DNA of 50,822 nucleotides from contig CALIZB010000030.1 of the NCBI GenBank assembly GCA_938028625.1, forward strand, positions 1 to 50,822, in the 5' to 3' direction. The position numbers and the translations under genes are program-made. Origin of the DNA: an uncultured Bacteroidia bacterium. GTDB taxonomy: Bacteria > Bacteroidota > Bacteroidia > JANWVE01. A model generated the notes under the pieces. That model was not told the DNA's origin. It ran no database searches and saw nothing but the letters and a program-made list of their open reading frames with translations. Shown one piece after another: positions 26,678 to 33,890 of this stretch (position 1 is the stretch's first letter; each line of letters starts with the position of its first letter).

Positions 26678-27535
26678 ATGTTTTTGAAAATCATAAAAAT
26701 TGTGTTTCTTTTTCTTGTAACGGTTGTTATAAACCCTGTTTTTGCACAAGAAGCACACATTTATATTTCAGGTTCAGAAACCATGAAAAAAATGATGATA
26801 CGTCTTTCCGAAGCCTATATGAAAAAAAATCCCACGTTAATTATTGATGTAAAAGGCGGACATTCAGAAAAAGGTTTAGAAGACCTAAAAGCTAATCGTG
26901 TAGATATCTGTGCTACTACCAAACCTCCCGTAACTACTATTGCCGAAGAAATGAATAGTTTTTATGAAGAACCTCTTATTAAAAAAGTAATAGCTACAGA
27001 AGCACTTGCGGTTTTTGTGAATAAAAAAAATCCTGTAAAACAACTTACTTGCGAACAATTAGCCGATATTTTTTCAGGTAAAATTACCAACTGGAAACAA
27101 CTCGGAGGAAAAAACGCACCTATCAAAGCCTACCGTATGCCTGATTTATCTGGAACCGCACAAACTTTTCAAGCCGCACTTATGCTTAATAAAAAATATG
27201 CAGAAAACTTACCTATCAAAAATACCTCGCAAGAAATGGTTGCTTCCGTAGAAAATGATGTATATGCTATTGCTTATGGTAAATTAAACCATGCTACTAA
27301 AAACACATTTGTTTTACCTTTACAAGATTGTGATAACGTATCTTTGGATAAAACTTTTTATGAAGCTAATCCAGAGAATATCAATGCTAAAAAGTATGTT
27401 TTTGCGAGAGAACTGTATCTCATGACACATAAAAAAACCAAACCCGAAGTAAAAGCATTTTTAGACTGGGTGCTTACACCAGAAGCACAAAGTTTAATCA
27501 GTGAAATGGGATTTATTCCTATAAAAAGTAAATAA
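26678..27535 (+). CDS. PstS-like periplasmic phosphate-binding protein
   Basis: A 285-residue secreted solute-binding protein with signal peptide (IVFLFLVTVVINPVFAQ). IYISGSETMKKMMIRLSEAY, DVKGGHSEKGLEDLKANRVDI, ALAVFVNKKNPVKQLTCEQLADIFSGKITNWKQLGG and YRMPDLSGTAQTFQ match PstS-family phosphate binders: the GSxT loop and the SGT loop hold the anion. No pst permease or ATPase gene is nearby, so its partner is elsewhere or it serves another role; several Bacteroidota carry such stand-alone PstS homologues. The gap to queE is 32 nt, and a shared transcript is possible. Confidence 0.84.
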   Translation: MFLKIIKIVFLFLVTVVINPVFAQEAHIYISGSETMKKMMIRLSEAYMKKNPTLIIDVKGGHSEKGLEDLKANRVDICATTKPPVTTIAEEMNSFYEEPLIKKVIATEALAVFVNKKNPVKQLTCEQLADIFSGKITNWKQLGGKNAPIKAYRMPDLSGTAQTFQAALMLNKKYAENLPIKNTSQEMVASVENDVYAIAYGKLNHATKNTFVLPLQDCDNVSLDKTFYEANPENINAKKYVFARELYLMTHKKTKPEVKAFLDWVLTPEAQSLISEMGFIPIKSK

Positions 27536-27567
27536 AAATTTATTCTTTCTTGTAGATACATTGAAGC

Positions 27568-28146
27568 ATGGAATTAAAAGTAAATGAAATATTTTATACT
27601 TTACAAGGTGAAGGGGCAAGAGTAGGTTGTCCTTCAATATTTATTCGTTTAAGCCATTGTGATAAAACTTGTTCTTTTTGTGATACAGAATTTGAAAGTG
27701 GAAATACATTATCTATTGAACAAATTTACACAGATATACAACAATATCCTTGCAAATGGATAGTTTGGACAGGTGGCGAACCTACTTTACAACTTACTGA
27801 TGAAATTGTAGAATTTTTCAAACAAAAAAGCTATTTTCAAGCTATTGAAACCCACGGCGGTAATAAAGTTCCAAAAGGTATAGATTATATTGCGGTTAGC
27901 CCAAAAGTGGCAGAACATGTACTTGTACAAAACTTTCCTGATGGCGTGCAGGAACTGCGTTATGTGCGCCATGTAGGGCAAGCTATCCCACAACCTAAAA
28001 TTAAAGCAGAACAGTATTTTATCTCACCTCAATTTAATGGAGATATGCCTGTATATGAAAATCTTGCTTATTGTATTGAACTTGTCAAAAAACACCCGCA
28101 ATGGCGTTTATCGGTTCAGATGCACAAATTTCTTAAAATACGATAG
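27568..28146 (+). CDS. queE: 7-carboxy-7-deazaguanine synthase QueE
   Basis: A 192-residue radical SAM enzyme that turns 6-carboxy-tetrahydropterin into 7-carboxy-7-deazaguanine in the queuosine/7-deazapurine pathway. NEIFYTLQGEGARVGCPSIFIRL and the iron-sulfur cysteines C31, C35 and C38 (CDKTCSFCDTE) are typical, as is WIVWTGGEPTLQ (the GGE SAM-binding motif). The C-terminal VQMHKFLKIR is the family ending. queC, queD and tgt are not in the window. It lies 24 nt before rlmD, another RNA-modification gene, which has its own -7 box. Confidence 0.93.
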   Translation: MELKVNEIFYTLQGEGARVGCPSIFIRLSHCDKTCSFCDTEFESGNTLSIEQIYTDIQQYPCKWIVWTGGEPTLQLTDEIVEFFKQKSYFQAIETHGGNKVPKGIDYIAVSPKVAEHVLVQNFPDGVQELRYVRHVGQAIPQPKIKAEQYFISPQFNGDMPVYENLAYCIELVKKHPQWRLSVQMHKFLKIR

Positions 28147-28154
28147 AAATAAAC

Positions 28155-28162
28155 TACTTTTG
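28155..28162 (+). promoter_or_regulatory. -7 box TACTTTTG of rlmD
   Basis: Exact TANNTTTG between queE and rlmD, 8 nt before the ATG at 28171. Confidence 0.5.
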
Positions 28163-28170
28163 TACGTTTC

Positions 28171-29583
28171 ATGAAAATTAAAAAGCAAGATATTTTTGAA
28201 AAGGTCACTATTACAAGAATGACCGTAGAGGGTACAGGTTTGGTACATATTGGTAAAATTCCTGTTTTTGTAAAAGGAAATGTAGCCCCTGGTGATACAG
28301 TAGATATTCGTATTACCAAAGTGCGCAAGAATGCTTGTGAAGCCATAGTAACCGAATTTCATACTTTATCTTCACATCATATTCAGCCAAGATGCTTGCA
28401 TGCAGGCGTATGCGGTGGTTGTAAATGGCAACATATTCAATATGAGGTACAGCTCGCGCAAAAACAACACTTTGTACAACATGCTTTTGAAAAAACTATC
28501 CCAAATTTTCATTTTGGCATTTCACCAATTATAGCCGCACCACAGCCTTATTATTATCGCAATAAAATGGAATTCACGTTTTGCACGGATAAATGGCTTA
28601 CCACTGACGAACTTGCTGATAAAAATTTGATTACAAACAAAAATGCTCTCGGACTGCATGTCCCACAACGCTTTGATAAAGTATTAGATTTACAAGAATG
28701 CCACTTATTAGATGAAAAAAACACACAAATACTTTACACTGTAAAAGAATACGCAAAACAAAGTAAAAAACCTTTTTATGATATTAAAAACCATACAGGA
28801 TTTTGGCGCAATCTTATCTTGCGCAAATCTTATACCACTGATGATTTTATGCTTATTCTTATTATAGCCGAAAATGATGTAAAAGCTATTCATGAAGCTA
28901 TGGCATATTTTCAAAAACAGTTCCCTTTTATCACTTCTTGGATATATATTGTCAATACAAAATTAAATGACTATTATCAAGACTTGGAATATCATGTTTT
29001 TTCAGGAAATCCTTACATAGAAGAAAATTTTGATGGTATTGTATTCCGTATAAGTCCGCTTTCTTTTTTTCAGACAAATACGCTACAAGCAAAAATACTC
29101 TATCAAACAGCAGTACAAATAGCACAAATACAATCTGAACACATTGTTTATGACCTTTATACAGGTACAGGTACTATTGCGAATTATGTAGCTAAAAAAG
29201 CAAAAAAAGTGATAGGAATTGAATTAGTAGATGCCGCAACCAAAGATGCTTTACAAAATGCACAGATTAACCAAAATGAGAATATCCAGTTTTTTGCAGG
29301 AGATATGAAAAATATCCTTACACCTGCTTTTGTACAGCATCATGGCAAACCTGATGTACTTATCACAGACCCGCCCCGTGCAGGTATGCACGCAGAGGTA
29401 ATACGTACCATTATTCAAGTTCAGCCTGAAACAATTGTTTACGTAAGTTGCAATCCTGAAACACAAGCAAGAGATATAGCTTTGCTTTTACCTTATTATG
29501 ACCTTGTAAGTTTACAACCTGTGGATATGTTTCCTCAGACTGCTCACGTAGAATGTGTAGCTAAATTAGTCCGAAAAAAATGA
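28171..29583 (+). CDS. rlmD: 23S rRNA (uracil-C5)-methyltransferase RlmD
   Basis: A 470-residue RNA methyltransferase making m5U in 23S rRNA (U1939 in E. coli). An N-terminal TRAM domain (about residues 1-60) is followed by iron-sulfur cysteines C75, C81 and C84 (CLHAGVCGGCKW), with the fourth likely in DLQECHLLD. The SAM site is VYDLYTGTGTIANYVA, then ITDPPRAGMH, and the catalytic cysteine is in YVSCNPETQARD. The closing PQTAHVECVAKLVRK is the family end. Bacteroidota often carry one RlmD/RlmCD-like protein that may act on more than one uridine; the exact target is inferred. It converges on asnB with 19 nt between. Confidence 0.93.
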   Translation: MKIKKQDIFEKVTITRMTVEGTGLVHIGKIPVFVKGNVAPGDTVDIRITKVRKNACEAIVTEFHTLSSHHIQPRCLHAGVCGGCKWQHIQYEVQLAQKQHFVQHAFEKTIPNFHFGISPIIAAPQPYYYRNKMEFTFCTDKWLTTDELADKNLITNKNALGLHVPQRFDKVLDLQECHLLDEKNTQILYTVKEYAKQSKKPFYDIKNHTGFWRNLILRKSYTTDDFMLILIIAENDVKAIHEAMAYFQKQFPFITSWIYIVNTKLNDYYQDLEYHVFSGNPYIEENFDGIVFRISPLSFFQTNTLQAKILYQTAVQIAQIQSEHIVYDLYTGTGTIANYVAKKAKKVIGIELVDAATKDALQNAQINQNENIQFFAGDMKNILTPAFVQHHGKPDVLITDPPRAGMHAEVIRTIIQVQPETIVYVSCNPETQARDIALLLPYYDLVSLQPVDMFPQTAHVECVAKLVRKK

Positions 29584-29602
29584 CGTGCAATCACTTTGTT
29601 TT

Positions 29603-31498
29603 TTATCTGATGTATTTTTTATACCAGTAATTAAAAACCAGAACTGCCCATAAAGTCCAGTCTTCTTTTCCGTTTTTACCTTGCTCAATAGTATGATATA
29701 AATTTTGTAAAGCATTAAAGTCAAATATACCTTGTTCAAGTATCCAGTCTTTGTCCAATAGTTCTTTATGAATATAAGATTTGAGTTCTTTGGTGAAAAA
29801 ATCGCGTAGAGGTACTTCAAAACCTTGTTTTTTACGGTGATACAGTTCAGGAGGAAGAATATTTCGGAAAGTATCTTGTACTATGCGTTTTCTATAATTT
29901 CCATAAATTTTACTTTCAGAAGGCAACTGAAATGCAAAATCTACTACTCTGTAATCTAAAAAAGGGGTACGTACTTCTAGGCTATTTGCCATAGACATCA
30001 AATCTACTTTGGTCAGCATATCCCCCTGTAAAGTAAGGTGCATATCCGCATACAAAACGTCCTGAATACCCGTGTGCGCATGTATGTAGTGCATATATTC
30101 CTGTGTGATTTCGTGCCTGTTTTGAGGATGAAACGAAGATTGAAGCAAGGCATTCCTCTCTGTATCCGTAAGTACACTGCACCAGTGCCAATAGCGTTCT
30201 GCAATATCTTGATTTAACCCCTTGCTATACTTCTGAATCTGCCATATTTTTCGGGTAAAACGGCTGTTACGGTTAGCAGGAATATGTTTCAAAACAGGAT
30301 TAAAAGTTTTGAGTAAAAAGTTTAACCTTGTTTTTTGACGAGCTTTATATTCTCCAAGATGTTTCATATAACCGCCCATTACTTCATCTGCGCCATCACC
30401 AGAAAGGGCTACGGTTACTTTTTTACGCGTATATTTTGAGAGAATGTAAAAATTGAGTGCAGACGCATCAGCAAAAGGTTCATCAAGATAATCTAATACA
30501 TTGAACACATTATCCAACAAATCCTGATAAGATACCTTGAATACGGTATGTTCTGTACCGCATTTTTTTGCTACAGCCAGAGCATATTCGGTTTCGTCAT
30601 AAACAGGATTATCAAATCCTATAGAAAAAGTAAGCAGATGTTTCTGATGTTTTGCCGCCAATGCTGTAATTACGGACGAGTCTATACCTCCACTTAAAAA
30701 AACTCCGAGAGGCACATCAGCAATAAGGCGTTTTTGTACCGCATCTTCTAAAAGCTGTGCAAGATATTGCTGTTGTTGTGCATAATCTTGTTTAGATACG
30801 TGTATATTTGTAAAATCAGGTTTAGGAACAGTATAGTACGGGTGTTGCTCAACCTGATTTACATCAGGATTTATTATAGCATAGTGTCCTGATTTGAATT
30901 TGAAACAGTTTTTAAGAACACTAGTATTAGGTGGAAAGTAATTAAGTTGAAAATATGCCCATAGATGCCTGTAATTGATTTCTCGCGGAATACCTAATGC
31001 AATGAGTGCTTTAAGTTCTGAACTAAATAAAATTTTATCTGTATCCTGATATATCCAAAGAGGTTTTACCCCAAATCTATCACGGGCAAAGATAAGTTCA
31101 TTTTTTTGTGTATCATAAAAAGCAAAAGCAAAAAAGCCGTTGAGTTTAGGAATAGCGTTTTCTTTGTACAAAATGAGCAAATGCAGTAAAACTTCGGTAT
31201 CAGAATGGGTTTTAAAGGAAATTCCTTGCTGAATAAGTTCCTGTTTTAGTTCTTGAAAATTAAATATTTCACCGTTAAAAACTATCACATAACGTTTATC
31301 TGTACTCCAAAAAGGCTGATGTGCTTTTTCTGAGGTATCTATGATAGATAATCTTGTTTGTCCAAGTATCACAGGATAACTATAAAACAGTCCTTGTGCA
31401 TCAGGTCCTCGCGAGCGAAGAGTATACAAAGCCTCATGAAATTTTTCTTCTTTTATGGTATCTTCGGTAAAAAAACACGCACCAAGTATTCCACACAT
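29603..31498 (-). CDS. asnB: Asparagine synthase (glutamine-hydrolysing)
   Basis: A 631-residue two-domain enzyme. Cys2 (MCGILGAC) is the glutaminase nucleophile after Met removal; RSRGPDAQG, NGEIFNFQEL and DTEVLLHLL complete the class II amidotransferase domain. The synthetase domain has the ATP pyrophosphatase loop FLSGGIDSSV, GFDNPVYDE, DEPFADASALNFY and SGDGADEVMGGY. This AsnB branch makes asparagine or, when linked to polysaccharide genes, amidates sugars or other products. It starts 3 nt after the rpiB stop, so the two form an operon from the rpiB promoter. Confidence 0.92.
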   Translation of the reverse strand: MCGILGACFFTEDTIKEEKFHEALYTLRSRGPDAQGLFYSYPVILGQTRLSIIDTSEKAHQPFWSTDKRYVIVFNGEIFNFQELKQELIQQGISFKTHSDTEVLLHLLILYKENAIPKLNGFFAFAFYDTQKNELIFARDRFGVKPLWIYQDTDKILFSSELKALIALGIPREINYRHLWAYFQLNYFPPNTSVLKNCFKFKSGHYAIINPDVNQVEQHPYYTVPKPDFTNIHVSKQDYAQQQQYLAQLLEDAVQKRLIADVPLGVFLSGGIDSSVITALAAKHQKHLLTFSIGFDNPVYDETEYALAVAKKCGTEHTVFKVSYQDLLDNVFNVLDYLDEPFADASALNFYILSKYTRKKVTVALSGDGADEVMGGYMKHLGEYKARQKTRLNFLLKTFNPVLKHIPANRNSRFTRKIWQIQKYSKGLNQDIAERYWHWCSVLTDTERNALLQSSFHPQNRHEITQEYMHYIHAHTGIQDVLYADMHLTLQGDMLTKVDLMSMANSLEVRTPFLDYRVVDFAFQLPSESKIYGNYRKRIVQDTFRNILPPELYHRKKQGFEVPLRDFFTKELKSYIHKELLDKDWILEQGIFDFNALQNLYHTIEQGKNGKEDWTLWAVLVFNYWYKKYIR

Positions 31499-31501
31499 AG
31501 T

Positions 31502-31927
31502 TTAGCCTATATCAATTTTACAAACTCTGTTTTGATGTCTTCCCCCTTCAAAAGAGGCATTCATATAGCTTTGAAGGATATTTTTTGCCTCTTCAAAAGA
31601 AATAAACCTCGCAGGTAAACAAAGTACATTAGCGTCATTATGTTGTTTGGCAAGTACTGCAATTTCAGGTTTCCATACCAAAGCGGCACGAATACCTTTA
31701 TGTTTGTTAGCTGTCATACAAACGCCATTCCCACTTCCACAAATAAGAATACCAAATTCATAATCAGGGAGTTGCTCACATAAAGGGTGTACCACATCAG
31801 GATAGTCCATAGAGTCTTTGGAATGCGTACCAAGGTCAGTGAATTGTATATTCTTGGCAAAAAAAGTTTTGAGTTGCTCTTTGAGTTCAACACCTGCATG
31901 GTCCGAAGCAATAATTACTTTTCTCAT
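31502..31927 (-). CDS. rpiB: Ribose-5-phosphate isomerase B
   Basis: A 141-residue RpiB/LacAB-family isomerase interconverting ribose-5-phosphate and ribulose-5-phosphate in the pentose phosphate pathway. VIIASDHAGVELKEQLK at the start (the DHAG loop), DYPDVVHPLCEQL, and the active-site segment GILICGSGNGVCMTANKHKGIRAALV are all conserved; the cysteine in ICGSGNG is the catalytic base. SFEGGRHQNRVCKID is the usual end. First gene of an rpiB-asnB pair; the TAACTTTG box ends 4 nt before the ATG, so the transcript is probably leaderless. Confidence 0.94.
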   Translation of the reverse strand: MRKVIIASDHAGVELKEQLKTFFAKNIQFTDLGTHSKDSMDYPDVVHPLCEQLPDYEFGILICGSGNGVCMTANKHKGIRAALVWKPEIAVLAKQHNDANVLCLPARFISFEEAKNILQSYMNASFEGGRHQNRVCKIDIG

Positions 31928-31931
31928 GGCA

Positions 31932-31939
31932 CAAAGTTA
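31932..31939 (-). promoter_or_regulatory. -7 box TAACTTTG of rpiB-asnB, leaderless type
   Basis: Exact TANNTTTG on the minus strand, 4 nt before the ATG at 31927. Confidence 0.55.
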
Positions 31940-32001
31940 GAAATTTCTAGATTTTGATTTCGGAATTATCAATCATTAGTTATCAATTATGAATTATGAT
32001 T

Positions 32002-32009
32002 TATTTTTG
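32002..32009 (+). promoter_or_regulatory. -7 box TATTTTTG of the acetyltransferase gene, leaderless type
   Basis: Exact TANNTTTG followed by CAGAT and the ATG at 32015 (5 nt). Confidence 0.55.
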
Positions 32010-32014
32010 CAGAT

Positions 32015-32593
32015 ATGGAAAAAAAATACTTTGCACACGAATCCGCGTACATAGATGAAGGTTGTGTGATTGGCGAGGGAACAAAAATATGGCATTTTTC
32101 CCACATTATGCCTAACTGTATCATAGGTAAAAACTGTAATATTGGTCAAAATGTAGTAGTTTCACCTGATGTAATTTTAGGAAATAATGTAAAAGTTCAA
32201 AATAATGTGTCCATATACACAGGAGTTATTTGTGAAGATGATGTTTTTTTAGGTCCTTCTATGGTGTTTACTAATGTCATCAATCCGCGTTCTGCTGTAA
32301 ACAGAAAAAGCGAGTACAAAAAAACATTGGTTAAAAAAGGCACAAGTATAGGAGCAAATGCAACTATTGTATGTGGAATAACTTTACATGAGTATTGTTT
32401 TATAGGTGCAGGTGCGGTAGTTACCAAAGATGTACCTGCCTTTGCTTTGGTAGTCGGTAATCCTTCTCGTCAGATAGGCTGGATAAGTAAATACGGACAC
32501 AGATTAGAATTTAATGCAGAAAACATAGCAGTATGCCCCGAAAGTCACGAAAAATACAGATTAGAAAACAATCAAGTACGTGTTGCAGAATAA
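32015..32593 (+). CDS. WlbB/WbpD-like sugar N-acetyltransferase
   Basis: A 192-residue left-handed beta-helix acyltransferase. Hexapeptide repeats run through about residues 8-150 (CVIGEGTKIWHFSHIMPN, CIIGKNCNIGQNVVV, VILGNNVKVQNNVSIYTGV). MVFTNVINPRSAVNRKSEYK and VVTKDVPAFALVVGNPSRQI match the UDP-2-acetamido-3-amino-2,3-dideoxyglucuronate N-acetyltransferases (WbpD/WlbB) that make di-N-acetylated uronic acids for O-antigen. In Bacteroidota such genes are usually in O-antigen clusters; here it stands alone. Other amino-sugar substrates remain possible. The closing FNAENIAVCPESHEKYRLEN is also typical of this group. Confidence 0.87.
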   Translation: MEKKYFAHESAYIDEGCVIGEGTKIWHFSHIMPNCIIGKNCNIGQNVVVSPDVILGNNVKVQNNVSIYTGVICEDDVFLGPSMVFTNVINPRSAVNRKSEYKKTLVKKGTSIGANATIVCGITLHEYCFIGAGAVVTKDVPAFALVVGNPSRQIGWISKYGHRLEFNAENIAVCPESHEKYRLENNQVRVAE

Positions 32594-32690
32594 TTGAAGG
32601 TTTAGTTTAAGGGATTTTGATTTAGGATTTATCAATTAGGGCTTGAAGGTATTTTAAAGAAAATTTTTACATTATGAATGACAAGCCATG

Positions 32691-32720
32691 TTGTAATTTG
32701 GTCAAATTATGATACATTTG
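32691..32720 (+). promoter_or_regulatory. Promoter of the aldo/keto reductase gene
   Basis: TTG (32691-32693), 19 nt, TACATTTG (32713-32720), then 21 nt to the ATG at 32742. Confidence 0.58.
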
Positions 32721-32741
32721 TGCTTGTAACATTCGTCAATT

Positions 32742-33755
32742 ATGAGATATAAATTATTTGGAAACACAGGATTAAGAGTATCCGAACTATGCTTGGGTAC
32801 TATGACTTTTGGCACAGAATGGGGCTGGGGCGCAGATTACAAACAATCCAAAGCTCAATTTGAAGCCTTTGTAAAAGCAGGAGGTAACTTTATAGATACC
32901 GCTAATCGCTATACCGAAGGAACATCAGAAAAATGGCTAGGAGAATTTATTGCATGGGATAGGGATAAATTTGTTATATCAACAAAATACACTTTGTATG
33001 ACCGCATGCATGATGTAAATTTTTCAGGCAATCATCGCAAAAACATGATGCGCTCTGTACAAGGTAGTCTAAAGCGTTTGAATACAGATTATATAGACAT
33101 TTTTTGGGTGCATGTATGGGATAATACTACTCCGATTGAAGAAATTATGCGTGGATTAGATGATTTAGTAAGCAGAGGAGTGGTACATTATATTGGTATT
33201 TCGGATACACCTGCTTGGATTGTTTCTCGTGCCAATATGTTGGCTGAACTGCGTGGCTGGACAAGTTTTGCAGGTATTCAGATAGAATATTCTTTGCTTC
33301 AGCGTACAGGAGAACGCGAACTCTTACCTATGGCAAAAGCACTCAATATGGCTACTACGGCATGGTCGCCCCTTGCAGGAGGAGTATTAACAGGTAAATA
33401 TCTTAAAGGAGAACAAGGCAGAATAATAGAAAATAGTAGCAAACGCAGTGAAAAAAGCAATGCTATTACACAAGAAGTAGTAAATATAGCCGAGGAACTT
33501 GGTGTTTTACCCTCACAGGTAGCGCTGAATTGGTTAAGACAAAGGAATCAGTTGATTATTCCGATAGTAGGCGGTAGAACTGAACAGCATTTACAAGAGA
33601 GTTTAGGCTGTCTGTCTTTTACCTTGTCCGAAGCCCATATTCAGCGTTTAGATGAAATTAGTAAGCCGGAGCTTGGTTTTCCTCATGAGTTTTTAGCTTC
33701 TAACAACGTAAAAGATATTATGTCTGGGGGTACGCATACATGGTTAGACAAATAA
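32742..33755 (+). CDS. Aldo/keto reductase
   Basis: A 337-residue TIM-barrel NADPH-dependent oxidoreductase. The start MRYKLFGNTGLRVSELCLGTMTFG is typical. The catalytic tetrad is visible: Asp and Tyr in FIDTANRYTEG, Lys in FVISTKYTLYD and His in FWVHVWDNTTPIEE. GIQIEYSLLQRTGERELLPM and the C-terminal IPIVGGRTEQHLQESLG (cofactor 2'-phosphate region) also fit. It belongs to the YajO/Gfo-like general AKR group acting on aldehydes or small sugars; the natural substrate is unknown. No terminator hairpin was found after it. Confidence 0.9.
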   Translation: MRYKLFGNTGLRVSELCLGTMTFGTEWGWGADYKQSKAQFEAFVKAGGNFIDTANRYTEGTSEKWLGEFIAWDRDKFVISTKYTLYDRMHDVNFSGNHRKNMMRSVQGSLKRLNTDYIDIFWVHVWDNTTPIEEIMRGLDDLVSRGVVHYIGISDTPAWIVSRANMLAELRGWTSFAGIQIEYSLLQRTGERELLPMAKALNMATTAWSPLAGGVLTGKYLKGEQGRIIENSSKRSEKSNAITQEVVNIAEELGVLPSQVALNWLRQRNQLIIPIVGGRTEQHLQESLGCLSFTLSEAHIQRLDEISKPELGFPHEFLASNNVKDIMSGGTHTWLDK

Positions 33756-33860
33756 AATTTATATTTTACTTACTTGTCTTATAATGTATTGAAAATCAAA
33801 CATTTGTATATTTAAGTTTTACAGATTGCAAAAAAAATACTATGCAATCAAAAAAACTAT

Positions 33861-33868
33861 TATTTTTG
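33861..33868 (+). promoter_or_regulatory. -7 box TATTTTTG of the DUF349 gene
   Basis: Exact TANNTTTG 22 nt before the ATG at 33891; a TTG (33836-33838) lies 22 nt upstream. An ATG at 33879 meets a stop after one codon, supporting 33891 as the start. Confidence 0.48.
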
Positions 33869-33890
33869 CATTCTCATAATGTGTTGAGAC

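Noticed and set aside
29584-29602. Terminator between rlmD and asnB
   Set aside because: The 19-nt gap has no inverted repeat.
33834-33859. GATTGCA...TGCAATC inverted repeat upstream of the DUF349 gene as an operator
   Set aside because: Only 7 bp over a 12-nt A-rich gap in an AT-rich region; it overlaps the likely -33 region but there is no second copy to support it.
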